A stretch of 64,000 nt of DNA from Clostridia bacterium (GTDB lineage Bacteria; Bacillota; Clostridia; Christensenellales; Aristaeellaceae), in NCBI GenBank assembly GCA_017519405.1, contig JAFWSH010000023.1, positions 1 to 64,000 on the forward strand. The letters are read 5' to 3'. Positions within the stretch are counted from its first letter, which is position 1. Each line of letters begins with the position of its first letter. This document shows positions 33,387 through 42,886 of the stretch, piece after piece. The notes beneath the pieces were generated by a model. The model ran no database searches. It was not told the DNA's origin and worked only from the letters and a program-made list of their open reading frames with translations. The translations under genes and the position numbers were made by a program.

Positions 33387-34435
33387 GAGACGCCTCCGTC
33401 CTCGGTCAGGATCTTTCTGCGGAGCTGTCCGCAGGCACCCTCGATGTCGTCCCCCATCTCCCGGCGGCGGGTGGCGGAGATATGGCAGGCGGTGAGGGTG
33501 TGCAGGAAGGCCTGCACCTGCTCCTCCCGCACGCCCCGCAGCCCCCGCTCCGGCACATCGTTGAGGGGAATCAGGTTCACATGGCACTGCAGCCCCCGCA
33601 GCCGGCCCGCCAGCTCCTCCGCCTGGGCGGGGGCAGCGTTGACGCCGTCCACCAGGGCATACTCGAAGATCACCCGCCGGCCGGTTTTTTCCACATAATA
33701 GCGGCTGGCGGAGAGGACCTCCTCCATGGGATAGGTGTGGGCGATGGGCATCAGCTGCCGGCGCACCCGGTCGTTGGGGGCGTGGAGGCTGACGGAGAGG
33801 GTCACCGGCAGGTCCTCCTCCGCGAAGCGCCGCATTTGGGGCACCAGCCCGCAGGTGGACAGGGACACCCCCCGCAGCCCGATGCACACCCCCTCCGGCT
33901 CCCGCAGCAGGCGCAGGAAGCGGGTCACCTGGTCATAGTTGTCCAGGGGCTCCCCGCTGCCCATGAGCACCACATTGTGCACCCGGGGATCCGGGTCCCC
34001 CGTCTCCGCCAGATACCGGTTGGCGCACAGGACCTGGCCCAGCATCTCCCCGGCGGAGAGGTTCCGGACGCAGCCTGCCAGGGTGGAGGCGCAGAAGGCG
34101 CAGCCCATGCGGCAGCCCACCTGGGTGGAGACGCACAGGGTGTGGCCGTGGTGATAGTGCATCAGCACGCTCTCCACGCAGTTGCCGTCGGTGAGGGCGT
34201 TGAGAAACTTCACCGTGCCGTCCAGGCGGGAGACCCGCTGCTCCCGGATCCGCACCGGCTGGGCGGTGTATTCCGCCGCCAGCTGCTCCCGCAGGGGCCC
34301 GGGCAGGTTGCTCATCTCCGGGAAATCCGCCCCCCGGTGGATCCACTGGAAAAGCTGCTTCCCCCGGAAGCCGGGCAGGCCCCGGCTTTTGCACCAGGCC
34401 GTCATCTCCTCCATGTTCAGATCCGCCAGTATCAT
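33383..34435 (-). CDS. rlmN: 23S rRNA (adenine2503-C2)-methyltransferase RlmN
   Basis: 350 residues. The radical SAM cluster motif CxxxCxxC is seen as C108-RMG-C112-AF-C115, preceded by CVSTQVG. The C-terminal catalytic Cys lies in DIEGACGQLR. It methylates A2503 of 23S rRNA and A37 of some tRNAs. A G+S-rich GSGEPLDNYD segment binds SAM. The gene lies between rsmB and stp, the standard Firmicutes order. Confidence 0.95.
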   Translation of the reverse strand: MILADLNMEEMTAWCKSRGLPGFRGKQLFQWIHRGADFPEMSNLPGPLREQLAAEYTAQPVRIREQRVSRLDGTVKFLNALTDGNCVESVLMHYHHGHTLCVSTQVGCRMGCAFCASTLAGCVRNLSAGEMLGQVLCANRYLAETGDPDPRVHNVVLMGSGEPLDNYDQVTRFLRLLREPEGVCIGLRGVSLSTCGLVPQMRRFAEEDLPVTLSVSLHAPNDRVRRQLMPIAHTYPMEEVLSASRYYVEKTGRRVIFEYALVDGVNAAPAQAEELAGRLRGLQCHVNLIPLNDVPERGLRGVREEQVQAFLHTLTACHISATRRREMGDDIEGACGQLRRKILTEDGGVS

Positions 34436-34485
34436 CTTTCTCTTTCCCTCTCCCGCGGGCCGGTCCCGCGGACGCTTTGGTTGTT

Positions 34486-36177
34486 TCAGAAGGCCGCCTT
34501 TTTCCGCAGGCGGCAGAGATAGAAGCCGCCGATGCCGTCCCGGGGGGGCAGCAGATACAGCCCCAGGTCCTGGTGCTGCCGCAGGGTCTCCGGGATGGTC
34601 TCCGGCAGCGCCTCCACCGAGAACTCCGGGTGCCGCTCCAGGAAGGCGCGGATCTGCTTGTCGTTCTCCTCCCGCAGCAGGGAGCAGGTGGCGTAGAGCA
34701 GCACCCCGCCGGGGCGCACCGCCAGGCACACGTTGTCCAGCAGCTCCGCTTGCAGCTTCGTCAGCTCCGCCAGCTTCTCCTCCGTCAGGTGCAGCTTGAT
34801 GTCGGGCTTGTCCGCCAGGTCCCCGGTGCCGGAGCAGGGGGCGTCCAGGAGCACCGCGTCCATGGTGCCGTCCATGTCCTCCCGGCGCACGGTGGCGTCC
34901 CGGGTCATGGGGCGCACGCTCTCCAGGCGCAGGCGCCGCACCTGGGCCTCCATCAGGGCCGTGCGGTGGGGATGCTTCTCCCAGGCCTGGACCCGCCCCG
35001 TGTTCCCCATGAGCTCCGCCATGAAGCAGGCCTTGCCGCCGGGGGCCGCGCAGGCGTCCAGCACCCGCCAGCCCCGCTGGGGGTTCAGGCCCAGGCAGGC
35101 CGCCATGGAGCCCTCGGACTGGATGGAGAACAGTCCCTGCTTCCAGTCCGCGTCCTCCCCGATGTCCAGGGCGTTCTTCACATGCACCGCGTGGGGCATG
35201 AGGCCCGGGGTGTGCTCCCACACCTTCTTCTCCAGCAGGGCCCGGAACTGCTCGTCGCTGAGCTTCGTCAGATTGGGCCGCACCGTGATGCCCCCGTCCC
35301 GGTTCCGCCAGCGCAGCAGGGCGGCGCCCATCTCCGGGCCCCAGTCCGCCAGCATCCGCTCCGCCACCCAGTCCGGCACGGAGGTCTCCACCGCCAGGGC
35401 CCGCACCGGCTCCGTCTCCGGGTCCGGGAAGACCAGTTCCTCCTTCTTGCGGATCAGGTTCCGCAGGATGCCGTTGCACACGCCGCTCAGGCCGTCCAGC
35501 CCGATCTCCCGGCACAGCCGCACGGAGGTGTCCGTGGCCGCGTTCTCCGGCACCCGGTAGTCCAGCAGCAGCTGGCAGGCCCCCAGCCGCAGCACGTTCA
35601 CCAGCCGGATGTCCGTGTCCGGCCGGGCCATCACCTGGCTCAGGGCGTGGTCCAGCCACCGCAGCCGGTCCAGGGTGTCGTACACCAGCCGGGCGGCGAA
35701 GCGCCGGTCCGCCCCGGAGAGGGTGCAGCCCCGCAGCTTCTCGTCCAGGGCCAGGGAGGCGTAGGCCCCGTTCTCCGTCACCTTCCGGATCACATCCAGG
35801 GCGATGCGCCGGGCGGGCATGCCGTCGGTGGTGCCGGGGCGCTCTTTTTTCGCCTCCGGGCGGGGGCCGTTCCCACGGGGCTGGCCCGCATCCCCCCGCC
35901 GGGGGAAGCGGTTCCCACCCCGAGGCATGCCGGTGCCGGCAAAATGGACTTTGTTCCCACCCGGGCCGTTGAACACCTGGGGCTTTTTCTCTTCAGTCCC
36001 ACCGGTGGCGGTTTTTTCCCGGGGCTCCAGGGTCCGGTCCCCACCCGCCGGGCGATCCCGCCGGATTTCGGGCTTGCTGCCCCACGGCCGGGGGCCCTTG
36101 TCGGGCCGCACCGTGCCGAAATCGTTGCGCTTCTCCCCCCGGACGGGCCGGGTGGGCTTCTTGCGGTCGTACGCCAT
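34486..36177 (-). CDS. rsmB: 16S rRNA (cytosine967-C5)-methyltransferase RsmB with disordered N-terminal extension
   Basis: 563 residues, about 120 longer than usual. Residues 1-118 are rich in Arg, Lys, Gly and Pro (MAYDRKKPTRPVRGEKRND and on) and look disordered and RNA-binding. A NusB-like domain (about 120-260) precedes the Rossmann methyltransferase, which has DACAAPGGK for SAM and catalytic Cys in DAPCSGTG and YATCS. It forms m5C967. The start is at 36177 and is 17 bases from fmt. The extension may be lineage-specific. Confidence 0.9.
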   Translation of the reverse strand: MAYDRKKPTRPVRGEKRNDFGTVRPDKGPRPWGSKPEIRRDRPAGGDRTLEPREKTATGGTEEKKPQVFNGPGGNKVHFAGTGMPRGGNRFPRRGDAGQPRGNGPRPEAKKERPGTTDGMPARRIALDVIRKVTENGAYASLALDEKLRGCTLSGADRRFAARLVYDTLDRLRWLDHALSQVMARPDTDIRLVNVLRLGACQLLLDYRVPENAATDTSVRLCREIGLDGLSGVCNGILRNLIRKKEELVFPDPETEPVRALAVETSVPDWVAERMLADWGPEMGAALLRWRNRDGGITVRPNLTKLSDEQFRALLEKKVWEHTPGLMPHAVHVKNALDIGEDADWKQGLFSIQSEGSMAACLGLNPQRGWRVLDACAAPGGKACFMAELMGNTGRVQAWEKHPHRTALMEAQVRRLRLESVRPMTRDATVRREDMDGTMDAVLLDAPCSGTGDLADKPDIKLHLTEEKLAELTKLQAELLDNVCLAVRPGGVLLYATCSLLREENDKQIRAFLERHPEFSVEALPETIPETLRQHQDLGLYLLPPRDGIGGFYLCRLRKKAAF

Positions 36178-36194
36178 TTTTCTACTCTCCCTTA

Positions 36195-37124
36195 TCAGCC
36201 TTGCGCCTGGTTCAGCACTTCTCTCACCGCGTGTCCCCGGAGGAAATCCTTCGCCGCCATGGCCTTGCCGCCGGGGGCCTGGAGCTGGGTGATCTCCACC
36301 GCCCCCGTCCCGCAGGCGATGACCAGACCCTGCTTCGCATCCGCCGCCAGCACGGCGCCGGGGGTGCCTTCCCCCGCCACCGGCCGGGCCCGCAGGAGCT
36401 TCAGCCGGCCGGCGTCGGTCTCCGCGGCGCAGCAGGGCCAGGGGTTCAGGGCCAGGATCCGGTCCGCCACCCGGCGGGCGCTCTCCTGCCAGTCCACGGT
36501 CCCCATCTCCTTGGTGAGCATGGGCTCATAGGTCATGGCCGCCTCGTCCTGGGGCACGGGGGTCAGCGTTCCCGCCGCCATGGCCGCCAGGGTCTCCACC
36601 AGCAGCTCCGCCCCCACCCGGGCCAGGCGCTCCGTCAGCTCCCCGCAGGTCTCCTCCGGGAGGCGGTCCGTCTCCCGGCGCAGGAGCATGGCCCCGGTGT
36701 CGATGCCCTTGTCCGTGAGCATGGTGGTGACCCCCACCCGCGCATCCCCCTGGAGGATGGCCCAGGCGATGGGCGCGCTGCCCCGGTGCCGGGGGAGGAG
36801 GGAGGCGTGGACGTTCACCGTGCCCCGCCGGGGGATGTCCAGCAGCTCCTGGGAGAGGATCTGCCCGAAGGCCGCCGTGACGCACACCTCCGGCGCCAGG
36901 GCCCGCAGGTCCTCCACGCTCTCCCGGCGGATTTTCACCGGCTGATACACCGGGATCCCATGCTGCAGGGCCAGCTGCTTCACCGGCGAGGCCTGGAGCC
37001 GGTTGCCCCGGCCCGCCGGGCGGTCCGGCTGGGTGAACACCGCCGCCACCTCGTGCCCCGCCGCCAGCAGGGCCTCCAGGGAGGGCACGGCAAAGGCCGG
37101 CGTCCCCATGAATACCACTCTCAT
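36195..37124 (-). CDS. fmt: Methionyl-tRNA formyltransferase
   Basis: 309 residues. The formyl-tetrahydrofolate-binding signature NVHASLLPRHRGSAPIAWAI contains the catalytic Asn-His pair; the start MRVVFMGTPAFAVPSLEAL and the C-terminal OB-like domain fit the family. It formylates initiator Met-tRNA, complementing def encoded just upstream. Its ATG overlaps the stop of a 54-residue ORF (ATGA), so the two are probably translated together. Confidence 0.95.
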   Translation of the reverse strand: MRVVFMGTPAFAVPSLEALLAAGHEVAAVFTQPDRPAGRGNRLQASPVKQLALQHGIPVYQPVKIRRESVEDLRALAPEVCVTAAFGQILSQELLDIPRRGTVNVHASLLPRHRGSAPIAWAILQGDARVGVTTMLTDKGIDTGAMLLRRETDRLPEETCGELTERLARVGAELLVETLAAMAAGTLTPVPQDEAAMTYEPMLTKEMGTVDWQESARRVADRILALNPWPCCAAETDAGRLKLLRARPVAGEGTPGAVLAADAKQGLVIACGTGAVEITQLQAPGGKAMAAKDFLRGHAVREVLNQAQG

Positions 37125-37285
37125 TGTGCTTCACCCCCGTGATCATCCTGGATGCCGAAATCCGCCCCGGTGAGGGTGCGGTACGCCTCCGTGTCCGCGC
37201 CCGTGAGGCCCCGCAGCCGCAGGGTCTGCCGGGTGCGGGCCCGGTCGATGTACTGGCCCACCACATACCTGCCCGCCTCAAACAC
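37121..37285 (-). CDS. Small ORF between def and fmt, translationally coupled to fmt
   Basis: 54 residues from a GTG at 37285 with GGAGGT seven bases upstream; it ends TGA inside the ATG of fmt. The sequence VFEAGRYVVGQYIDRARTR, then QTLRLRGLTGADTEAYRTLT, is not shared with a family known to me. It is soluble, of mixed charge. Its good ribosome binding site and the ATGA junction argue for a real gene. It could alternatively act as a leader for fmt translation. Confidence 0.55.
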   Translation of the reverse strand: MFEAGRYVVGQYIDRARTRQTLRLRGLTGADTEAYRTLTGADFGIQDDHGGEAQ

Positions 37286-37313
37286 GGTGCCCACCTCCCC
37301 GGGGTCCTTTGGC

Positions 37314-37826
37314 TTACTGCTCCGACTCCTGCTCCGCCCGCCGGTTGTCGGCCTCGATCTCCTCCGGGGTCAGCTCCCGCTCCATCTCATCGATGTAGAG
37401 CACCCCGTCCAGGTGGTCCAGCTCGTGGCAGATGGCCCGGGCCAGCAGGTCCTCGCCCTCCAGCTCAAACCATTTCCCGTTGCGGTCCTGGGCTTTGACC
37501 CGCACCTTCCGGGGCCGGGTGACGATCCCCGCCCGCCCCGGCAGGGACAGGCAGCCCTCCCGGCCGCACTGGGTCTCCTCGCTGCGCCAGATGATCTCCG
37601 GGTTGATGAGTTCGATGATGTGGTTCTGCTCCTCGGAGCAGTCGATCACCACCACCCGCCGCAGGATCCCCACCTGGGGCGCCGCCAGCCCCACGCCCCC
37701 CGCCTGGTACATGGTGTCCGCCATGTCCTTGAGCAGCGTCCAGAGGCGCAGGTTGAACTTCTCCTGGGGCTTGCAGACCTTGCGCAGGGCGTCGTCGCCC
37801 AGCTTCACGATTTTTCTGATGGCCAT
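37314..37826 (-). CDS. def: Peptide deformylase
   Basis: 170 residues with the three deformylase motifs: GVGLAAPQVG (45-53), EGCLSLPG with metal ligand Cys92, and HELDH (134-138), where the His residues bind iron or zinc and Glu135 is catalytic. It removes the formyl group from nascent proteins. It lies between priA and the small ORF/fmt. Confidence 0.95.
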   Translation of the reverse strand: MAIRKIVKLGDDALRKVCKPQEKFNLRLWTLLKDMADTMYQAGGVGLAAPQVGILRRVVVIDCSEEQNHIIELINPEIIWRSEETQCGREGCLSLPGRAGIVTRPRKVRVKAQDRNGKWFELEGEDLLARAICHELDHLDGVLYIDEMERELTPEEIEADNRRAEQESEQ

Positions 37827-37842
37827 TTGTCTCTCGATCTCC

Positions 37843-40092
37843 TTACATCATCGTCACCGGATTGTATTCAAAGAAGGTCTCCACCCCGGGGGGCGGCTCC
37901 GTCTCCCGGCCCAGCTCCGTGAGGGCGCCGCAGAGGGCCTCCGCCGCGGGGCCCGCGGTGAGCTTGAGCAGCACATGCCAGCGGTGCCGCCCCCGGAGCA
38001 TCTTCGCCGGGGGCTGGTCCAGCAGGCACACCAGGGTGGCCCGCTTCCAGTCGGGGTGCTCCGCCAGCAGGGCCTCCGCCCCCTCGTGGAGCCGGGCGGC
38101 GTGCCGCTGGGCCGCCTCCGGGGAATCCCCCTCCACCAGCAGCCGCGCCATCACCGAGAAGGGCGGGTAGAAGCTGGAACGGCGCCGGGCGTACTCCTCC
38201 GTGAAGAAGGCGCGGTAGTCCTGTTTGGCTGCCGCCAGAATCACCGGGTCCTCCGGCTTGTAGGTCTGGATGATCACCTGGCCGGGAAGGGTGCCCCGGC
38301 CGGCGCGCCCCGCCACCTGGGTCAGCAGCTGGAAGGTGCGCTCCCGGGCCCGGTAGTCCGGCAGGTTCAGGGTCATGTCCGCGGCCACCACCCCCACCAG
38401 GGTCACCCGGGGGAAGTCCAGGCCCTTGGCGATCATCTGGGTGCCCACCAGCAGCCGCGCCCGGCCGGAGCGGAACTCCGCCAGGAGCCTGGCGTGGCCG
38501 TCCTTGCCGCCGGTGGTGTCCACGTCCATGCGCACGATCCCGGTGTCCGGGAAGAGGCGGCGCAGCTCCTCCTCCACCTTCTGGGTGCCGGCGCCGAAGA
38601 AGCGGATGTAGGGGCTGCCGCAGGCGGGGCAGAGGGTGGGCACCGGCTCCGCGTGGCCGCAGTAGTGGCAGTGGAGCATGCCGTCGCTGCCCGTCATGTG
38701 GTAGGTCATGGAGATGTCGCAGTGGGGGCACTTCACCGCCTGGCCGCAGGAGCGGCAGGAGACGAAGGAGTTGTAGCCCCGGTGGTTCATCAGCAGCATG
38801 GCCTGCTCGCCCTTGCGCATGCAGGCGGTGAGGGCGCTGCGCAGGGCGTCGGAGAACACGGTGCGGTTGCCCCGCTCCAGCTCCCTGCGCATGTCCACGA
38901 TCTCCACCTGGGGCATGGGCCGGTCCATCACCCGCCGGGGCAGCTCCACCAGCCGCAGCCGGCCCTGCTGGACCCGGGCGAAGGTGAGGATGGAGGGGGT
39001 GGCGCTGGCCAGCACCAGGGCGGCGTGCTCCTCCCCGCAGCGCCAGGCCGCGATGTCCCGGGCGTCGTAGCGGGGGTGCCGGTCGGACAGGTAGGTGGTC
39101 TCGTGCTCCTCGTCCACAATGATCACCCCCGGATGCTCCAGGGGCGCGAAGATGGCGGAGCGGGCGCCGATCACCACCCGGGCGTCCCCCCGGCGGATCC
39201 GCCGCCACTCGTCGAAGCGCTCCCCAGGGCTCAGCCGGCTGTGCAGCACCGCCGCCACCGGCCCGAAGCGCCCCCGGAACCAGTCCACCATCTGGGGGGT
39301 CAGCACGATCTCCGGCACCAGGATGATGGCGCCCTTGCCCAGGCGCAGGGCCTCCCGCACCAGGCGGATGAAGACCTCCGTCTTGCCCGAGCCGGTGACG
39401 CCGTAGAGCAGGAAGCGCCCCTCCCCCCGGCGCATGGGGGGCAGCATGTTCTCCAGGGCCTCCTGCTGGTGGGGGGTGAGGGTGGGGTCCGGGGTGGGCG
39501 CGTCATCCCCGCCGCCCCCGGGGCGCCGCAGCACCTCCCGCTCAAAGATCCGCACCAGCCCCTGGGCCTCCAGCTGCCTCAAGGCGGGCAGGGGGTCCCG
39601 CACCAGCTGGGCCAGCTCCTGTACCGTCTGGGTCTCCCCGCCGCTGAGGAGGGTCAGGAGCATCTGCCGCTTCCGGGAGCGGCCCTGGGCGGCCGCCGCC
39701 TGCTCCGCCTCCGAGGGGGGGATGGCCAGCTGCACCGCCGTCTCCGTCTTCACCCGGACCCGGCCGCCCCGCATCTGGGCGGGGAGCATCAGCCGCAGGG
39801 TCTCCGCCAGGGGGGCGTGGGTGGAGGCCGCCAGGTGCCGGGCCAGCTGCAGCAGGGAGGGCAGCACCGCCGGGTAGTCCTCCAGGGTGTCCACGATGGT
39901 CCGCAGCTTCTCCGGCGGCACGTCGCAGCACTCGCTCAACTCCGTCACAATGCCCTCCAGCTTCCGGGGGCCGAAGGGCACCAGCACCCGCCAGCCCGGG
40001 CAGAGGGTATCCTCCAGGCGTTCCGGCACCCGGTAGGTAAAGCTGCGCGCCACATTCTGGTGCACGATGTCCACAATCACCTGGGCGAACAA
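37843..40092 (-). CDS. priA: Primosomal replication-restart helicase PriA
   Basis: About 749 residues. A TTG at 40092 with GGAGGG six bases upstream is the likely start (LFAQVIVDI); an ATG at 40125 lies above the RBS and is less likely. After the N-terminal DNA-binding domains come Walker A GVTGSGKTE, DEEH (VDEEHE), the zinc-binding Cys set (CRSCGQAVKCPHC, CHYCGHAEPVPTLCPACG) and helicase motifs VGTQMIAKG and QVAGRAGRG. It restarts stalled forks and loads DnaB-type helicase. It is the first gene of the operon. Confidence 0.93.
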   Translation of the reverse strand: MFAQVIVDIVHQNVARSFTYRVPERLEDTLCPGWRVLVPFGPRKLEGIVTELSECCDVPPEKLRTIVDTLEDYPAVLPSLLQLARHLAASTHAPLAETLRLMLPAQMRGGRVRVKTETAVQLAIPPSEAEQAAAAQGRSRKRQMLLTLLSGGETQTVQELAQLVRDPLPALRQLEAQGLVRIFEREVLRRPGGGGDDAPTPDPTLTPHQQEALENMLPPMRRGEGRFLLYGVTGSGKTEVFIRLVREALRLGKGAIILVPEIVLTPQMVDWFRGRFGPVAAVLHSRLSPGERFDEWRRIRRGDARVVIGARSAIFAPLEHPGVIIVDEEHETTYLSDRHPRYDARDIAAWRCGEEHAALVLASATPSILTFARVQQGRLRLVELPRRVMDRPMPQVEIVDMRRELERGNRTVFSDALRSALTACMRKGEQAMLLMNHRGYNSFVSCRSCGQAVKCPHCDISMTYHMTGSDGMLHCHYCGHAEPVPTLCPACGSPYIRFFGAGTQKVEEELRRLFPDTGIVRMDVDTTGGKDGHARLLAEFRSGRARLLVGTQMIAKGLDFPRVTLVGVVAADMTLNLPDYRARERTFQLLTQVAGRAGRGTLPGQVIIQTYKPEDPVILAAAKQDYRAFFTEEYARRRSSFYPPFSVMARLLVEGDSPEAAQRHAARLHEGAEALLAEHPDWKRATLVCLLDQPPAKMLRGRHRWHVLLKLTAGPAAEALCGALTELGRETEPPPGVETFFEYNPVTMM

Positions 40093-40139
40093 GCTTTTCC
40101 CTCCTTCTCCGGCCGGTCCGCGCATAAATCACCAGTGTC

Positions 40140-40168
40140 ATTATACTGCGGATTTCCCCGGGGCGCAA
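40140..40168 (-). promoter_or_regulatory. Promoter of the priA-rpe operon
   Basis: Minus strand: TTGCGC (40168-40163), 17-bp spacer, TATAAT (40145-40140). The start of transcription would be near 40133, about 40 bases before the TTG. Confidence 0.65.
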
Positions 40169-40182
40169 GCGGCTTTTCCCGG

Positions 40183-40211
40183 TGGACAGCGGGGGGAATC
40201 CGTGCTACAAT
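40183..40211 (+). promoter_or_regulatory. Promoter of the peptidoglycan-binding protein gene
   Basis: TGGACA (40183-40188), 17-bp spacer, TACAAT (40206-40211). It is divergent from the priA promoter. Confidence 0.6.
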
Positions 40212-40239
40212 GCTGACGGGAAAAAGGAGGCGATACTCC

Positions 40240-41013
40240 GTGAAAGACAGCAGAACAATTCCCCGGTGGGCGGCCTGGTGCCTGGTGCTGGCGCTGGTGG
40301 TGTGCCTGCTGCCCGCTGCGGCCCCGGCGGAGCTCAGGCGGGGCAGCAAGGGGGAGGAGGTCCGGGAGCTCCAGACCATGCTCAGCGAGATGGGCTTCCT
40401 GGAGGACCGGGTGGACGGCGACTACGGGCGGAAGACCGAGGCCGCGGTGAAGCGCTTCCAGGCCTTCGCCGGGCTGAAGCAGACCGGCCGGCTGGACAGC
40501 AAGACTGAGCTCACCCTGATGGACTGCTATTTCATCGCCACCGGCGTCATGAGCGGCGACGGGGCGGACCCGGAGGAGCTGGGGGAGGACCTCCCCGACA
40601 GCTGCCGGTGGACCACGGAGATCGACGGGGAGGGCGCCGCCCTGTGCGCCCGGCACCTGGATGTAAAGTACCTCTGGGACTGGTATTTCCGGCCGGACAA
40701 GCCGGAGAAGCTGGAGCGGCTGCTCTCCGGCCAGCTCATCGCCCAGTGGACCTGGTACATCGACGCCATGTACGACCACTGGGAGGAGAACCTCCCCGAG
40801 GACAGGCAGCACATCGCCCTGGACGAGAAGGAGGCCTTCTACAAGGCCCTGGACGACGACGCGGCCTGGGCGGAGTCCGACACGAAGCAGAACCCCCTGG
40901 GGGGCCTCCAGGCCAAGGTGGTCTGGATCGAGGCCCGGGGCATCGACCTGTGCCAGGCCCTCTACGGACCGGAGGGGGCGATTCCCCCCGAGGAGGAGGA
41001 CGGGGAGGAGTGA
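40240..41013 (+). CDS. Secreted protein with peptidoglycan-binding domain
   Basis: 257 residues from GTG 40240, with AAAGGAGG nine bases upstream. A signal segment ([22 protein letters not shown]) is followed by a PG_binding_1 domain (about 32-90: [32 protein letters not shown]). The remaining 160 residues (ending PPEEEDGEE) are helical and acidic with several Trp ([16 protein letters not shown]) and carry no catalytic motif. It probably attaches to the wall. Confidence 0.75.
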   Translation: MKDSRTIPRWAAWCLVLALVVCLLPAAAPAELRRGSKGEEVRELQTMLSEMGFLEDRVDGDYGRKTEAAVKRFQAFAGLKQTGRLDSKTELTLMDCYFIATGVMSGDGADPEELGEDLPDSCRWTTEIDGEGAALCARHLDVKYLWDWYFRPDKPEKLERLLSGQLIAQWTWYIDAMYDHWEENLPEDRQHIALDEKEAFYKALDDDAAWAESDTKQNPLGGLQAKVVWIEARGIDLCQALYGPEGAIPPEEEDGEE

Positions 41014-41080
41014 CCCGGCCCGCATCCCTTGTTTTCACAGCCACACAGCAATATGGACACAGACAGAGGAGGATACCCAC

Positions 41081-42673
41081 ATGGAGATTCGTGAAGCCAT
41101 CCGCAGCGGCGGGACTTTCCTGGGCATCGAGTTCGGCTCCACCCGCATCAAGGCCGTGCTCATCGGGCCGGACCACCAGCCCGTCGCCTCGGGCAGCCAC
41201 ACCTGGCACGACACGCTGTCCGACGGCGTGTGGACCTACTCTCTGGAGGCAGTGCGCGCGGGATTGCAGGACTGCTATGCCGACCTGAAGGCGGACGTGC
41301 AGAAGCAGTACGGCGAGACCCTCCGCTGCCTGGGCGGCCTGGGCGTCAGCGCCATGATGCACGGCTACCTGGCCTTCGACGGGGCCATGGAGCAGCTGGT
41401 GCCCTTCCGCACCTGGCGCAACACCATCACCGGCCCGGCGGCGGCGGAACTGACGGAGGCCATGGGCTTCAACATCCCCCAGCGCTGGTCCATCGCCCAC
41501 CTGCACCAGGCCGTGCTGAACGGGGAGGAGCACCTGCCCCGGCTGGCCTTCTTCACCACCCTGGCGGGCTATGTCCACTGGCTCCTCACCGGGGAGAAGG
41601 TGCTGGGGGTGGGGGACGCCTCGGGCATGTTCCCCATCGACAGCGCCACCGGGGACTATGACGCGGAGAAGCTGGCGATCTATGACCGCCTGATCGCCGG
41701 ACGGGGCTTCCCCTGGACGCTCGGGGACATCCTGCCCAAAGTGCTGCCCGCGGGCGCGGCTGCGGGGACCCTCACGGAGGCGGGCGCCCGCCTGCTGGAC
41801 CCCGACGGCGACCTGCAGCCCGGCACGGCGCTCTGCCCCCCCGAGGGCGACGCCGGCACCGGCATGACCGCCACCAACTCCGTGGCGGAGCGCACCGGCA
41901 ACGTCTCCGCCGGCACCTCCATCTTCGCCATGATCGTGCTGGAGAAGCCCCTGAGCCGGCTGTACCCGGAGATCGACATGGTCACCACCCCCACCGGGAA
42001 GCCCGTGGCCATGGTGCACTGCAACACCTGCACCTCCGACCTGAACGCCTGGGTGGGCCTGCTGCGGGAGACCCTGGGGCTCTTCGGGGCGGAGGTGACT
42101 CCGGACGCCCTCTACACGAAGCTCTTCCGGATCGCCCTGGAGGGCGCCCCGGACTGCGGCAGCCTCACGGCCTTCAACTACTACTCCGGCGAGCCGGTGA
42201 CGGGGACGGACGACGGCGTGCCGCTGTTCACCCGCCGGCCTGACCAGGCGATGACCCTGCCGGACTTCATGCGCACCCAGATCAACGCCGCCCTGGCCAC
42301 CCTGGCCATCGGCATGGAGACCCTGACGGAGAAGGAGCAGGTGGGCATCGACAGCGTGCTGGGCCACGGCGGCCTGTTCAAGACCCCGGTGGTGGGCCAG
42401 AAGCTGCTGGCGGCGGCCATCAGGACCCCGGTGACGGTGATGGAGACCGCCGGGGAGGGCGGCGCCTGGGGCATCGCCCTGCTGGCGGCCTACGCGGCCC
42501 GGAAGGCTGCCGGGGAGACCCTGGAGGACTACCTGAACAAGCATGTCTTCGCCGGCGCCAAGGCCAGCACCATCGCCCCCGACGAGGCGGACGTGAAGGG
42601 CTTCGCAGCCTTCATCGCCCGCTGCAAGGCGGCCCTCCCCGCGGAGATCGCGGCGACGAAGGCGCTGAAGTAA
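41081..42673 (+). CDS. FGGY-family carbohydrate kinase
   Basis: 530 residues. The N-terminal phosphate loop [14 protein letters not shown], the [15 protein letters not shown] segment, GVSAMMHGY and the C-terminal [20 protein letters not shown] and [16 protein letters not shown] place it in the FGGY kinases. GIEFGSTR replaces the more common GIDxGTT. The family includes ribulo-, xylulo- and rhamnulokinases. No isomerase, epimerase or transporter is adjacent, so the substrate is unresolved; its length and motifs are closest to ribulokinase-like members. AGGAGG precedes the ATG. A dispersed repeat begins just after the stop. Confidence 0.85.
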   Translation: MEIREAIRSGGTFLGIEFGSTRIKAVLIGPDHQPVASGSHTWHDTLSDGVWTYSLEAVRAGLQDCYADLKADVQKQYGETLRCLGGLGVSAMMHGYLAFDGAMEQLVPFRTWRNTITGPAAAELTEAMGFNIPQRWSIAHLHQAVLNGEEHLPRLAFFTTLAGYVHWLLTGEKVLGVGDASGMFPIDSATGDYDAEKLAIYDRLIAGRGFPWTLGDILPKVLPAGAAAGTLTEAGARLLDPDGDLQPGTALCPPEGDAGTGMTATNSVAERTGNVSAGTSIFAMIVLEKPLSRLYPEIDMVTTPTGKPVAMVHCNTCTSDLNAWVGLLRETLGLFGAEVTPDALYTKLFRIALEGAPDCGSLTAFNYYSGEPVTGTDDGVPLFTRRPDQAMTLPDFMRTQINAALATLAIGMETLTEKEQVGIDSVLGHGGLFKTPVVGQKLLAAAIRTPVTVMETAGEGGAWGIALLAAYAARKAAGETLEDYLNKHVFAGAKASTIAPDEADVKGFAAFIARCKAALPAEIAATKALK

Positions 42674-42676
42674 GGG

Positions 42677-42711
42677 AACCTCACCCCCAGCCCCTCTCCT
42701 TAGCAAGGGCT
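42677..42711 (+). repeat. Truncated family B repeat at the left edge of the low-GC islet
   Basis: AACCTCACCCCCAGCCCCTCTCCTT matches the left half of the palindromes at 2685-2730 and 47930-47970, but the right half is missing and the sequence turns AT-richer at about 42700. Confidence 0.65.
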
Positions 42712-42717
42712 TCATAA

Positions 42718-42867
42718 ACCAGTATTGTTCTTAGACAGTTCACTCCCAAATCATTGACTCAAGAGCAGAAAAGCCAGCTTGAGGTTACTTGTAGAGCAGA
42801 GTGGGAGGCTCACATCAAACAGGGATGTCATTTTAACTGCCAAAACTCATCATGGCCTGGACCGTAA
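42718..42867 (+). pseudogene. Open remnant frame in the low-GC islet
   Basis: A frame open for 49 codons between TAA stops has no normal start codon. It reads FTPKSLTQEQKSQLEVTCRAEWEAHIKQGCHFN, then CQNSSWPGP, with a protein-like charge pattern. It lies directly upstream of an immunity-like gene and may be the C-terminal remnant of a toxin or another gene. It could also be chance. Confidence 0.3.
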
Positions 42868-42886
42868 GTCCTTTGGAGGTGCTTGA

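Noticed and set aside
37432-40239. Long plus-strand frame opposite priA and def
   Set aside because: Shadow of the priA frame; only the end from 40240 has a start with RBS and a signal peptide.
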